This document shows positions 10,881 through 20,143 of a stretch of DNA of 64,000 bases, piece after piece. Location: NCBI GenBank assembly GCA_014872785.1, contig WKFJ01000012.1, forward strand, positions 1 through 64,000, in the 5' to 3' direction. The DNA comes from Alteromonadaceae bacterium (GTDB taxonomy: Bacteria; Pseudomonadota; Gammaproteobacteria; Enterobacterales; Alteromonadaceae). The notes under the pieces were generated by a model. That model was not told the DNA's origin. It made no database searches and worked only from the letters and a program-made list of their open reading frames with translations. The translations under genes were made by a program, and so were the position numbers. Position 1 is the stretch's first letter. Every line of letters starts with the position of its first letter.

Positions 10881-11321
10881 CTATTCACCCAGTGCATACG
10901 CGATTTGTTCCATCGTAAATCCACGAGTTGAGAGATATCGTTTCTGTTTCATCTTCGCTTGAAAATCCTTCGCGGCGCCATCTGGGTATTTTTTGTTGAG
11001 TACATCTGCGCACAATTGAAAATAATCCGCTGGGTTTTCCTCCAGCGCAGTACTGATAATACCTTCTGATAAATGGTGTTCAGCAAGCTCAGCACGAATA
11101 CGAAGCTCGCCATATTGCTTTTGTTGTCGGGTTCGCACTATCATTTCAGCAAAGCGTTGCTCGCTTTGCAGGCCGAGCTCAACCAGCTCACTCAACACGC
11201 CAAGGCAATCTTCGTGTTCATGGCCTTTTTGTTGGAGTTTGCGCAACAGCTCTTTTTGACTGTGTTCGCGTTGCGACAAAAATCGAATCGCCGCATTTTT
11301 GATCTGGTTTACAGTTTCCAA
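10881..11321 (-). CDS. recX: RecA regulatory protein RecX
   Basis: The 146-residue protein is all-helical and matches RecX. It has repeated three-helix units (AAIRFLSQREHSQKELLRKLQQKGH; LVELGLQSEQRFAEMIVRTRQQKQYGELRIRAEL) and a C-terminal unit with KMKQKRYLSTRGFTMEQIAYAL. RecX binds RecA filaments and limits their extension and activity. In most relatives recX follows recA directly. Here recA lies about 10.5 kb away (21801-22832), while the downstream neighbour alaS is in its usual place. RecX may therefore be transcribed independently of the recA SOS promoter. Confidence 0.88.
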   Translation of the reverse strand: METVNQIKNAAIRFLSQREHSQKELLRKLQQKGHEHEDCLGVLSELVELGLQSEQRFAEMIVRTRQQKQYGELRIRAELAEHHLSEGIISTALEENPADYFQLCADVLNKKYPDGAAKDFQAKMKQKRYLSTRGFTMEQIAYALGE

Positions 11322-11363
11322 CAGTAATTTCTATTAAGTCGTACAAGGGAAATTGATTCTAAC

Positions 11364-12515
11364 ATGCAAGTTGAATTTGAACATGTCACCAGTATTTCAC
11401 AGGTAACCAACTCACAGTGGCAATCGCTCGTTGAAGGTGAGTATCCTTTTTTACAGTATGAGTACCTACGCTTACTAGAATCCTCTAATTGCGCGTGCAC
11501 CGACACAGGCTGGCAACCCTTCCATTTATTGCTTAAGGATGCTCAAAAGCAACTGATTGCTGCACTACCTTTATACATAAAAACCCACAGCTATGGTGAG
11601 TATGTTTTCGAATGGAGCTGGGCAGACGCCTATCGCCGTTACGGGTTTCAGTATTACCCTAAGTTATTAAGTGCCGTGCCTTTTACGCCGGTCACCGGCG
11701 CTCGATTGCTCTGTAAAGATGAAGCGTTACGTGCTGAACTTTGGCCTCTTGTCGCAGCTCATATAGAGCAACAGTGTGAACAACTTGGATTGTCCTCTTT
11801 CCATTTGCTATTTCCACAAAACAAATTAAAACAACAGACAAATGAGACCGCTTGGCTTTCGCGTCAATCGGTGCAGTTTCAATGGTTCAATAAAAGCTAT
11901 TGCTGTTTCGACGACTTCACACAGACGTTTACCTCCCGTAAACGCAAAAACCTCAAAAAGGAAAGAGCCAAGGTCGTAAATCAAGGTATTGTTGTCCAGC
12001 GCCTTTACGGTGAGGCACTCACCAAACAACACATGGATGAGTTTTATCTGTTTTATAAACAAACCTACTTAAAACGAAGTGGCCACGAAGGCTACTTAAG
12101 CGAAGTCTTTTTTGCGGGTCTGCTCGAATACTTGGCTAAAAATGTAATGCTCGTTCGAGCGGTCAAGAATGATACAGCAATAGCGGGAGCCCTTTACTTC
12201 TTTGATAAAAACGGCTTATACGGTCGCTATTGGGGATGTATTGAAGAAGTAGACGCCCTACACTTCGAGTGTTGTTACTACCAGGGTATTGAGTTTTGTA
12301 TTGAGCATAAACTGCCTTTATTTAATCCAGGTACACAAGGGGAGCACAAGATCCAAAGAGGTTTTGAGCCGATCATTTGTCATTCGCAACACTGGATTGT
12401 TGACACGCAATTTCGTGAGGCTATCTCGCGCTTCACACAACAAGAAACTGAACACGTACAACACTACCAGAAAGAGGCTGCCACACTTCTTCCTTTTAAA
12501 GCCTCAGAATCATAA
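11364..12515 (+). CDS. FemAB-like/GNAT acyltransferase-fold protein (DUF482, COG3146)
   Basis: The 383-residue protein has the hallmarks of the COG3146 family, often labelled peptidoglycan recognition/biosynthesis. These include an N-terminal FLQYEYLRLLESS segment, YGEYVFEWSWADAYRRYGFQYYPKLLSAVPFTPVTG, and a C-terminal GLYGRYWGC...LHFECCYYQGIEFCIEH...NPGTQGEHKIQRGF. The fold is a tandem GNAT-like module related to FemAB peptidyltransferases, but substrate and reaction are not established. It is cytoplasmic, with no signal peptide, and is divergent from recX with only 42 bases between the starts. Confidence 0.75.
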   Translation: MQVEFEHVTSISQVTNSQWQSLVEGEYPFLQYEYLRLLESSNCACTDTGWQPFHLLLKDAQKQLIAALPLYIKTHSYGEYVFEWSWADAYRRYGFQYYPKLLSAVPFTPVTGARLLCKDEALRAELWPLVAAHIEQQCEQLGLSSFHLLFPQNKLKQQTNETAWLSRQSVQFQWFNKSYCCFDDFTQTFTSRKRKNLKKERAKVVNQGIVVQRLYGEALTKQHMDEFYLFYKQTYLKRSGHEGYLSEVFFAGLLEYLAKNVMLVRAVKNDTAIAGALYFFDKNGLYGRYWGCIEEVDALHFECCYYQGIEFCIEHKLPLFNPGTQGEHKIQRGFEPIICHSQHWIVDTQFREAISRFTQQETEHVQHYQKEAATLLPFKASES

Positions 12516-12592
12516 TAGTTTGCAAGATAGAAGAATTGATTCTATTAGGCTTTACTGAAAATAATAAGCTGAACGTAGTATCAGCTCAGTGT

Positions 12593-13180
12593 TTAAGACT
12601 TTCGCCAAACCAGTAAAAAATTATTAGCGGGCATGGGGATGGTTTTCTCCAATTTGAGTACTGAATCTGCACACCAATCTTGCAATTCTTCGATATCACG
12701 ATAACCGCCATAGCCCTGCGCACGCAAACAGGCATCAAACGAGGCATTACTTTCAGTGGTAAATTTACCATCAACTTTAAATGGCCCGTATTGACAAAAA
12801 ACGCCACCAATTAACAGATGTTCGGCCACTAACCGCATCATTCTTTGGACATGGTGCGGCTGCATAATGTGGGCTGTATTCGCCGTGTAAACTGCATCAA
12901 TGGGCAACTCTGGCCAGTCATTTTCGCCCACATCAAATTCAAAAGGGCGATGTACATTGCCAAGACCAGAATCATCGATGTAAGCATTAATTGAAGGGTG
13001 ATTATCCTTAAGATCACTAGTATGCCACGTTAAATGAGGTAAATTAGCAGCGAAGTGCACTGCGTGTTGGCCTGTACCAGAACCGATTTCCAATAGCTGA
13101 GAACTATTAGCTAGCAAGTCCATAAGCTGTTCTAAAATGACCTGTTTGTTATTCTCAGCCGCTTGATTAAAGAGCATCAT
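12593..13180 (-). CDS. SAM-dependent methyltransferase-like protein, DUF938
   Basis: The 195-residue protein carries a class I methyltransferase motif I (LLEIGSGTGQHAVHFA) and the downstream acidic residue region (TSDLKDNH). The family-specific segment DAVYTANTAHIMQPHHVQRMM...FCQYGPFKVDGKFTTESNASFD identifies DUF938. It presumably binds S-adenosylmethionine, but the methyl acceptor is unknown. The start overlaps the stop of the cupin gene by four bases (13177-13180), so the two are co-translated. Confidence 0.8.
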   Translation of the reverse strand: MMLFNQAAENNKQVILEQLMDLLANSSQLLEIGSGTGQHAVHFAANLPHLTWHTSDLKDNHPSINAYIDDSGLGNVHRPFEFDVGENDWPELPIDAVYTANTAHIMQPHHVQRMMRLVAEHLLIGGVFCQYGPFKVDGKFTTESNASFDACLRAQGYGGYRDIEELQDWCADSVLKLEKTIPMPANNFLLVWRKS

Positions 13181-13677
13181 TGCTTGCTCTCCAAAACACT
13201 ATTCCCAACCTTCAGTGTTTTCAGCACTCGCAAGAAATCCTCTACTTCCGCGTCTCCCTCAGATGGCGACCAAGGGGCAAATCCCTTGTCGTCCATTTGT
13301 ACATAAGGACCTTGTTTCACTTCAAAAAACGTAGCTTCTGCGTCACCAGGCACCACGCAATGCCAACAATTAGCGGGTATCTCCAGACCTTTAATACTGC
13401 CTGTCGCACTGAGCTCATATCGCTCGGTACAAACGCCCTCATCATTAAACAACAAAAACGATACTTGTCCCGATACCATCAGGAAAAATTCCCATTTCTC
13501 ATCTTGTACATGTTTGTGAGGGCGTACATAAGAGTCAGGTAATAAGGTAATGAATAATCGTTGGACGACATCTTGATAATCGCCGTGAATATTGCGGTTG
13601 GCGCGTTTCCTGCCTGATGTATTGGCAGCACCAGAGAGATCCGCAAACAACGTTTCGTCAAACAAAATAGGAGCCAT
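13177..13677 (-). CDS. WbuC-type cupin-fold metalloprotein
   Basis: The 166-residue protein has a cupin core with metal-ligand histidines in YVRPHKHVQDEKWEFFLMVSGQVSFLLF and IPANCWHCVVPGDAEATFFEVKQGPY, as in the WbuC family. WbuC homologs occur in O-antigen clusters and elsewhere, with unknown reaction. Here no polysaccharide genes are adjacent; the gene is paired with the DUF938 methyltransferase by a four-base overlap. It is probably cytoplasmic. The true substrate cannot be inferred from context. Confidence 0.75.
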   Translation of the reverse strand: MAPILFDETLFADLSGAANTSGRKRANRNIHGDYQDVVQRLFITLLPDSYVRPHKHVQDEKWEFFLMVSGQVSFLLFNDEGVCTERYELSATGSIKGLEIPANCWHCVVPGDAEATFFEVKQGPYVQMDDKGFAPWSPSEGDAEVEDFLRVLKTLKVGNSVLESKQ

Positions 13678-13758
13678 ACTTTATTCTTAGAACTTAGCAA
13701 AAGAACCATAGTAGCCCGGCGTAAAGGTCTTGCCTAGAGCCTGCTTACCTTTGCGGTA

Positions 13759-14313
13759 TTATTTGATTATCTCTGACTTGAAATAACTTTCGGAAACAAT
13801 GTCTCGATTGTTATCGACATTATCTAGGTAGGACAGTCCAATCAAATGGTCAAACTCATGCAAAAATACGCGAGCTAAAAACTGTTCTAAACGAATTGTG
13901 TTCGTTTCGCCTGTTTCATTTTGATAAGACACTTCAACCCATATGGGACGTGGAACTCTAGCTCGAATACCAGGAATACTTAAACAGCCCTCCCAGTCCT
14001 TCTCCGTCTCTTCTGCTTTGTTTATCACTTTAGGATTAAACATAAACATTGGCTCCCATTCAGGAGCATTGGGGTAGCGCGCGTTAGGTCTTGGTGCCAA
14101 CAGCATTATTTGACGACTGCAAAACACTTGTGGGGCAGCAATCCCTACCCCACCTAAACTCAACATTTTTTGATGTAACTTTTGGCAAAACTCAGTTAAC
14201 TCAACCTCTTCAAAGTTTGTGACAGGTTGTGCTAACTGACGCAGAACGGGTTCACCTAAGAGAGCAATCTCTAGATCTGTACTCGGGTATTTTGCAAAAT
14301 CTGTTACTGTCAT
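13759..14313 (-). CDS. def: Peptide deformylase
   Basis: The 184-residue protein has all three deformylase motifs: GVGIAAPQ (55-62), EGCLS (108-112, metal ligand Cys110) and HEFDH (152-156, metal ligand His residues and catalytic Glu). The enzyme removes the N-formyl group from nascent proteins using Fe or Zn. The ATG at 14313 is chosen, since the open frame upstream of it runs back through the metH gene and is Arg-rich nonsense. The start lies 11 bases after the metH stop, so it is probably co-transcribed with metA-metH. It is not next to fmt, so it may be an additional paralog (inference). Confidence 0.88.
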   Translation of the reverse strand: MTVTDFAKYPSTDLEIALLGEPVLRQLAQPVTNFEEVELTEFCQKLHQKMLSLGGVGIAAPQVFCSRQIMLLAPRPNARYPNAPEWEPMFMFNPKVINKAEETEKDWEGCLSIPGIRARVPRPIWVEVSYQNETGETNTIRLEQFLARVFLHEFDHLIGLSYLDNVDNNRDIVSESYFKSEIIK

Positions 14314-14324
14314 TGGCACATGTC

Positions 14325-16946
14325 TTAATCGAGATTTGGAGCCAACCAGCGCGCAGCGTCTTCTAAGGACATATCTTTGCGCACAGCATAATCTTCTAGT
14401 TGATCTTGCTGAATCTTGGCTACTGCAAAATAACGTGAGTCTGGGTGAGAGAAATACCACCCAGACACTGAAGCTCCTGGCCACATGGCGTAACTTTCCG
14501 TTAATTTCATGCCGGTCGCGGACTCTGCATCCAACAAATCCCAAATAACTTGCTTCTCAGTATGCTCGGGACACGCTGCATAGCCGGGTGCTGGACGAAT
14601 ACCTTGGTATTTTTCGCGAATCAAATCATCATTATCCAAGTTCTCATCAGGTGCATAACCCCAATGTTCCACCCTCACTTGCTGATGCAAATACTCGGCA
14701 AAGGCCTCTGCCAATCTATCGGCTACTGCTTTGACCATGATGGCATTATAGTCATCACCTTCTTCCTTGTACTGTTCAGCCAACTCATCCTCGCCAATTC
14801 CTGCGGTCACCGCGAAGGCACCAACGTAATCATTCACGCCTGAGTTAAGCGGCGCTACAAAATCAGCTAAACAGTAGTTGGGATGATCTGATTTTTCGGT
14901 CTGTTGTCTAAGATGACATGCCGTCGCTACGACTTGGTCTCTGGATTCATCAGAGAAAACACGAATATCATCTTCCACCCGGTTAGCAGGGAACAGGCCG
15001 TAGACCCCTTTTGCTTTTAATTCACCGGAAGCTTCAAGTTTATCTAGCATGGCATTAGCATCTGCAAACAATTTTTGCGCCTCTTCGCCCACAACATCGT
15101 CTTGTAAAATTCTCGGATATTTACCCGCCAATGACCACGTCATAAAAAACGGCGTCCAGTCGATATATTCACGCAAGGTTTTAATTTCGGCATCAACACT
15201 ACGCACACCAAGTGTTTTCGGCATAGGTGCATTGTAATTTACCCAGTCTATTGCGACCGCGTTGTCACGCGCCTGTTGCAGAGTTACCGGTTTTGAGCGA
15301 GGACGTTTACGAGCGTGTTGTTCTCGCACTGTAGCGTACTCTTTATCAAGCTGTGCCACATAGTCTGGTTTAAAGTTGGCAGATAGCAGTTTTTGACACA
15401 CACCTACTGCACGCGACGCATTGGACACGTACACTACAGGCTCTTGATAATTCTCTTCAATTTTGACTGCAGTATGTGCTTTAGAGGTTGTGGCTCCACC
15501 AATGAGTAATGGGATATCGAATTCCAAACGCTGCATCTCTTTCGCGACATACACCATTTCATCAAGTGACGGCGTAATAAGCCCAGACAAACCGACGATA
15601 TCTACGTTGTGCTCTTTTGCTTTTTGTAGAATCGTCGCGCAGGGCACCATCACACCCAAATCAATAATCTCGTAATTATTACATTGCAGCACCACGCCAA
15701 CGATGTTTTTACCAATGTCGTGGACATCACCTTTCACTGTGGCAAGCAATATTTTACCGTTGCTGCTGCCTTCTTCTTTTTCAGCTTCTATGTATGGCTC
15801 TAAATAGGCTACCGCTTTTTTCATCACGCGCGCCGATTTAACCACTTGCGGTAGAAACATCTTACCTTCACCGAATAAATCACCTACCACGTTCATACCA
15901 TCCATCAATGGACCTTCAATGACGTGTAAAGGTTTTTCGGCCTGTGCTCTGGCTTCTTCCGTATCCTCTTCGATATAGTCAGTAATGCCCTTGACTAAGG
16001 CATATTCGAGGCGTTTATTGACGTTTTGCTCTCGCCAGGACAAATCTTCTTTGGCAACTTTTTTCCCACCACCTTGGTACTTGGGAGCTATTTCTAATAG
16101 ATTATCAGTTGCCTGCGGGTGACGATTTAGAATCACGTCTTCTACAGCGTCTTTCAGTTCTTTGGGTATCTCATCATAGACTTCTAATTGCCCCGCATTC
16201 ACGATACCCATATCCATACCCGCTTTAATAGCGTGATACAAAAAGACCGAATGCATGGCTTCACGAACTGGATTATTACCGCGAAATGAAAATGAAATAT
16301 TAGACAGTCCGCCCGACACATGTGCATGAGGCAAATGGGTTTTAATCAGACGAGTCGCTTCAATAAAATCAACCGCATAATTATCGTGTTCTTCGATACC
16401 GGTTGCCACTGCGAAGATATTGGGATCGAAAATAATATCTTCAGGCGGAAAATCGAGCTTCTGAATGAGTAAGTCATATGAGCGCTTACATATTTCGAAT
16501 TTGCGCTCTTGCGTATCTGCTTGTCCTACCTCGTCAAATGCCATTACTACTGTGGCAGCACCATATCGTTTGATCTTTTTAGCTTGTTCTAGGAAAGGTG
16601 CTTCCCCTTCTTTCAAGCTAATGGAGTTAACGATAGCTTTGCCCTGAACACATTTGAGACCGGCTTCTATTACGCTCCACTTGGAAGAGTCAATCATGAT
16701 AGGAACACGAGCGATATCAGGTTCTGAAGCAATGAGACTCAAAAAGCGTGTCATAGCCGCTTCAGAATCTAGCATGGCTTCATCCATGTTCACGTCAATA
16801 ATCTGCGCGCCGTTCTCTACCTGTTGACGTGCAACATCTAAGGCAGTCTCGTAGTCATCTTGTAGAATCAGTTTTTTAAACTTGGCCGACCCGGTAACGT
16901 TAGTGCGTTCGCCGACATTAATAAAAGTAGCTGTTGAATCAGTCAT
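14325..16946 (-). CDS. metH: Methionine synthase, folate/cobalamin/reactivation part of a split MetH
   Basis: The 873-residue protein begins exactly where the second module of MetH begins ([17 protein letters not shown]). In order it has the methyltetrahydrofolate-binding barrel (about 5-300), the four-helix cap and B12-binding domain with DVHDIG (407-412, cobalt-ligand His409), and the C-terminal AdoMet activation domain ([28 protein letters not shown]). Adding the 350 residues of the upstream gene puts His409 at 759, the E. coli position. It transfers the methyl group from methyl-THF through cobalamin to homocysteine bound by the partner protein. The ATG is preceded by AGGA at good spacing, 11 bases after the upstream stop and in another frame, which suggests a real second gene. 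Confidence 0.92.
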   Translation of the reverse strand: MTDSTATFINVGERTNVTGSAKFKKLILQDDYETALDVARQQVENGAQIIDVNMDEAMLDSEAAMTRFLSLIASEPDIARVPIMIDSSKWSVIEAGLKCVQGKAIVNSISLKEGEAPFLEQAKKIKRYGAATVVMAFDEVGQADTQERKFEICKRSYDLLIQKLDFPPEDIIFDPNIFAVATGIEEHDNYAVDFIEATRLIKTHLPHAHVSGGLSNISFSFRGNNPVREAMHSVFLYHAIKAGMDMGIVNAGQLEVYDEIPKELKDAVEDVILNRHPQATDNLLEIAPKYQGGGKKVAKEDLSWREQNVNKRLEYALVKGITDYIEEDTEEARAQAEKPLHVIEGPLMDGMNVVGDLFGEGKMFLPQVVKSARVMKKAVAYLEPYIEAEKEEGSSNGKILLATVKGDVHDIGKNIVGVVLQCNNYEIIDLGVMVPCATILQKAKEHNVDIVGLSGLITPSLDEMVYVAKEMQRLEFDIPLLIGGATTSKAHTAVKIEENYQEPVVYVSNASRAVGVCQKLLSANFKPDYVAQLDKEYATVREQHARKRPRSKPVTLQQARDNAVAIDWVNYNAPMPKTLGVRSVDAEIKTLREYIDWTPFFMTWSLAGKYPRILQDDVVGEEAQKLFADANAMLDKLEASGELKAKGVYGLFPANRVEDDIRVFSDESRDQVVATACHLRQQTEKSDHPNYCLADFVAPLNSGVNDYVGAFAVTAGIGEDELAEQYKEEGDDYNAIMVKAVADRLAEAFAEYLHQQVRVEHWGYAPDENLDNDDLIREKYQGIRPAPGYAACPEHTEKQVIWDLLDAESATGMKLTESYAMWPGASVSGWYFSHPDSRYFAVAKIQQDQLEDYAVRKDMSLEDAARWLAPNLD

Positions 16947-16957
16947 GAATATTCCTA

Positions 16958-18010
16958 TTAATGGACGAAAGGTTCTAGACCAGAAAGACGCATCTTCGGT
17001 GCAATATCAGGTCTAACTCTTGGCGTGATATCAGCCAAAGCGCTTGCTATTGATTTAATATGGTCAGGAGATGAACCACAGCACCCACCCACGATATTGA
17101 CCAATCCAGAGCGAGCCCATTCGGCCACGTGTTCAGCCATTTCTGGCCCTTCCATGTCGTATTCACCGAATTCATTTGGTAATCCCGCATTTGGATGCGC
17201 AGAAACAAAACACTCGGCCACATCAGAAATCTCTTTGACATACTGGCGCAACAAGTCAGGACCAAGCGCACAGTTAAGCCCAAATGACAATGGTTTTACA
17301 TGGCGTAACGAATAATAGAATGCCTCTGCCGTTTGCCCAGATAAAGTGCGTCCAGATGCATCAGTGATAGTACCTGAAATCATTACTGGCAACGTTATCT
17401 GCATGTCTTCAAAGACTTCATCTACCGCATAAGCCGCCGCTTTGGCATTGAGCGTATCAAATATCGTTTCTATCAGAATGATATCAGCCCCCCCCTTTAT
17501 TAAGCCTACACAAGCCTCTTTGTAAGACGCGACCAACTGGTCGAAATTAATGTTTCGTTTCCCCGGGTCGTTTACATCAGGAGAAATAGACGCGGTTCGG
17601 TTCGTAGGTCCCAACACTCCAGCTACATAACGTGGTTTTGAAGGGTCTTTCGCTGTAAATTCAGCAGCTGCCTGTTTGGCTAACCGAGCCGCCTCAATGT
17701 TTATTTCCATTACCAACGATTGCATATCGTAATCGGCCATCGAAATGCTGGTCGCGTTGAACGTATTGGTTTCCAGGATATCTGCACCCGCTGCAAGGTA
17801 TTGCTTATGAATGTCGAGAATAATCTCAGGCTGGGTCAACACTAGAAGATCATTATTACCTTTGAGGTCAGAATGCCAATCGGCAAAACGCTCACCTCGA
17901 TAATCATTCTCTTCTAATTTGTGTCGCTGGATCATGGTACCCATGGCACCGTCCAGAATTAAGATCCGCTGTTTAAGCAAATCTAGAATATGGGTAGATT
18001 GTTCAGACAT
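16958..18010 (-). CDS. metH: Methionine synthase, homocysteine-binding part of a split MetH
   Basis: The 350-residue protein is the N-terminal zinc-dependent homocysteine methyltransferase barrel of MetH. It begins [27 protein letters not shown] and keeps the zinc ligands Cys247 (GLNCALGP) and Cys310/Cys311 ([11 protein letters not shown]) at E. coli numbering. It ends at [11 protein letters not shown], the linker where complete MetH continues into the folate module. It would bind and activate homocysteine and receive the methyl group from the cobalamin protein encoded next. It lies 41 bases after metA and so falls under the MetJ-box promoter. The break falls at a domain boundary, favouring a functional two-chain enzyme. 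Confidence 0.92.
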   Translation of the reverse strand: MSEQSTHILDLLKQRILILDGAMGTMIQRHKLEENDYRGERFADWHSDLKGNNDLLVLTQPEIILDIHKQYLAAGADILETNTFNATSISMADYDMQSLVMEINIEAARLAKQAAAEFTAKDPSKPRYVAGVLGPTNRTASISPDVNDPGKRNINFDQLVASYKEACVGLIKGGADIILIETIFDTLNAKAAAYAVDEVFEDMQITLPVMISGTITDASGRTLSGQTAEAFYYSLRHVKPLSFGLNCALGPDLLRQYVKEISDVAECFVSAHPNAGLPNEFGEYDMEGPEMAEHVAEWARSGLVNIVGGCCGSSPDHIKSIASALADITPRVRPDIAPKMRLSGLEPFVH

Positions 18011-18051
18011 TTAACGTCGATCCTGAAGTGAAAAATAAACCGAGATTTCGA

Positions 18052-18978
18052 CTAAATGGAATAACTCAGTTGTTGTAAATCGTATGGTGTTTGCTGGTAG
18101 ACATAGTAGTTCAACCAATTGGTGTAGAGCAAATTACCATGTGCAGCCCACGTCATTCTAGGCGCTAATTGTGGGTCGTCATTCTCAAAATAATTTACTG
18201 GCAATTCAGTTTCTAGCCCAGCTTTTAAGTCTCGCTGGTATTCATCATTCAACGTATTCGCATCGTATTCTGGGTGTCCAGTGAGAAAAACACTTCTACG
18301 ATCTTCAGAAGCAACTAAATAAGCTCCCGCTTCTGTTGAATTAACTAATATTTGCAATTCGTCGACAGATTGATACTTAGCTTCTGGAATAAAACCATAA
18401 CGCGAATGCGGGGATTTAAAAACTCCGTCAAACCCTCGTAATAACTCATCTTTTGGTTGTAATACTTTGTGATCATACACACCAAAAAGTTTCTTTTCGC
18501 GAATACTGCGAGTAATACCGTAATAATGGTACATGGCCGCATGTGCCGCCCAGCACAAGTAAAGTGTTGACTGCACATGGCGCTTTGCCCAATCCATGAT
18601 CGCGGTGATTTCAGACCAATATGAGATTTCCTCATATGGCATCAAAGCTACTGGCGCCCCGGTGATGATCAATCCATCGTATTTTTTATGTGCAATGTCT
18701 TCAAAGTCTAAATAGAACAGCTCCATATGTTCCTGCGGTGTATGCTTTGACACATGCTTATCAATACGAATGAAATCCAAATTAATTTGTAAAGGCGTAT
18801 TTGATAGTAAACGACACAGTTGAATCTCCGTTTGAATTTTATTCGGCATTAAATTCAAAATTCCAACCTCCAGCGGACGGATGTCCTGGCTCGTTGCACG
18901 CGCAGAATCCATGACGAAGATGTTTTCTTCGTTTAATACGGACAAGGCAGGTAAATCAGACGGAATCTTGATTGGCAT
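18052..18978 (-). CDS. metA: Homoserine O-acyltransferase MetA (probably succinyltransferase)
   Basis: The 308-residue protein matches MetA along its whole length. The catalytic residues fall at the E. coli positions: Cys142 (LYLCWAAHA), His235 and Glu237 (TGHPEYD). It acylates homoserine, the first step specific to methionine. Position 111, which distinguishes succinyl-CoA users (Gly) from acetyl-CoA users (Glu), is Ala here (TGAPVALMPYEE). A small residue argues for succinyl-CoA, but this is inference. The upstream region carries three adjacent MetJ boxes, and both metH parts follow, giving a methionine operon. Confidence 0.94.
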   Translation of the reverse strand: MPIKIPSDLPALSVLNEENIFVMDSARATSQDIRPLEVGILNLMPNKIQTEIQLCRLLSNTPLQINLDFIRIDKHVSKHTPQEHMELFYLDFEDIAHKKYDGLIITGAPVALMPYEEISYWSEITAIMDWAKRHVQSTLYLCWAAHAAMYHYYGITRSIREKKLFGVYDHKVLQPKDELLRGFDGVFKSPHSRYGFIPEAKYQSVDELQILVNSTEAGAYLVASEDRRSVFLTGHPEYDANTLNDEYQRDLKAGLETELPVNYFENDDPQLAPRMTWAAHGNLLYTNWLNYYVYQQTPYDLQQLSYSI

Positions 18979-19062
18979 AATTGCTCTCAGGGGGCTTTGA
19001 AATGGGTCTCTACATTAACAATCGCGCTATTTTGACGTAGACACTTTGAAAAATCAACATCT

Positions 19063-19086
19063 TTACGTCTAGACGTCTATACGTTC
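19063..19086 (-). promoter_or_regulatory. MetJ operator: three adjacent met boxes upstream of metA
   Basis: Three contiguous 8-mers, TTACGTCT, AGACGTCT and ATACGTTC, match the met box consensus AGACGTCT. The middle one is perfect. They lie 85-108 bases before the metA start and about 120 before the divergent aldo/keto reductase. MetJ with S-adenosylmethionine binds such arrays cooperatively and represses. A further TGACGTAG at 19033-19040 may be a weaker half-site. Confidence 0.88.
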
Positions 19087-19205
19087 AAAAATCAAGAAGC
19101 TTAACTCTTTTTCTCGTTCAATTATCGAAACCAGCGTGACCTAAGCTTTATTGGTGATCATAGTAACTTATATCAATGTCTAATTAGCAAGTTAGAAGGT
19201 ATAGA

Positions 19206-20141
19206 ATGACAAAGTTACTGAACTACTCTCGAAGGGAGTTTACTCGTGTCGCATCCTCCCTGTTGAGCCTGTCTCTACTGCCCTCTATTGCGTCAAAAGC
19301 AGAGATATCGCCGGGTTTACTTGCCAAGCCTATACCCAAAAGCAATGAATACTTACCTGTAATTGGGATGGGCACCTGGATCACTTTTAATGTGGGAAAT
19401 AGTCAGCAGTTGCGCGCACAACGAACCCAAGTGTTGGATACCTTTTTTTCCATGGGTGGCAAAATCGTAGACTCATCTCCAATGTGCGGCTCAGCAGAAG
19501 AAGTGGTGGGTAATTGCTTACTCAAAACCGGAAGTGAAAAGTTGTTCAGCGCAACCAAGACATGGACTTCATCTACCCAAGAAGGCATTAAGCAATTTAA
19601 AGACTCTCAAGACTTATGGGGCGTCGAAAGGTTTGAACTCTTGCAAATTCACAACCTGGTAAACTGGCGCGGCCACCTAAAAATGCTGAGGAACTTAAAA
19701 GACCAAAACAAGATCAAGTACATCGGTATTACGACCTCCCATGGTCGGCGCCATTCGGAAGTAGAGCACATTCTCAAAAACGAAGATATTGACTTTCTAC
19801 AGTTAACTTACAACATCGTTGACAGAGAGGCGGAAGCCAAATTATTGCCACTTGCTTTAGAAAAAGGAGTCGCCGTTATCGCCAATAGACCATTCCAAGG
19901 TGGCGGATTACCCAAGTTAACTCGAAATATGACGCTCCCTGATGTGGCAAAAGAGTTAGGTTGTTACTCTTGGCCACAACTTTTACTCAACTATTCTGTT
20001 AGTCATCCTGCTATTACTTGTGCAATACCTGCCACAAGTAAAGTAAGCCATATGCAAGAAAACATGCACACATTAACGGGACAACTCGCCAGTGCCGAGC
20101 AAAGAGATGAGATTTTAATGACCTATTTAAGACAGAGTTAA
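19206..20141 (+). CDS. Tat-exported aldo/keto reductase family protein with altered catalytic Tyr
   Basis: The 311-residue protein begins with a twin-arginine signal (YSRREFTRVASSLLSLSLLPSIASKA), so it is probably periplasmic. The body is an aldo/keto reductase barrel. Of the catalytic tetrad, Asp89 (KIVDSS), Lys118 (SATKTW) and His149 (LLQIHNL) are present. The Tyr of the family motif DSSPMYG is Cys94 here (DSSPMCG, codon TGC at 19485-19487), one base from a Tyr codon. This should weaken normal reductase chemistry or indicate another role. The gene is divergent from metA, and a membrane-protein gene follows after two bases, suggesting an operon. Confidence 0.78.
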   Translation: MTKLLNYSRREFTRVASSLLSLSLLPSIASKAEISPGLLAKPIPKSNEYLPVIGMGTWITFNVGNSQQLRAQRTQVLDTFFSMGGKIVDSSPMCGSAEEVVGNCLLKTGSEKLFSATKTWTSSTQEGIKQFKDSQDLWGVERFELLQIHNLVNWRGHLKMLRNLKDQNKIKYIGITTSHGRRHSEVEHILKNEDIDFLQLTYNIVDREAEAKLLPLALEKGVAVIANRPFQGGGLPKLTRNMTLPDVAKELGCYSWPQLLLNYSVSHPAITCAIPATSKVSHMQENMHTLTGQLASAEQRDEILMTYLRQS

Positions 20142-20143
20142 AC

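Noticed and set aside
12567..12586. AGCTGA/TCAGCT hairpin between convergent genes as a terminator
   Set aside because: The stem is only six base pairs with an eight-base loop and no T-tract.
14314..14544. Upstream extension of the def open frame
   Set aside because: It overlaps the metH 3' end in another frame, is Arg/Cys-rich, and the deformylase family begins at the ATG at 14313.
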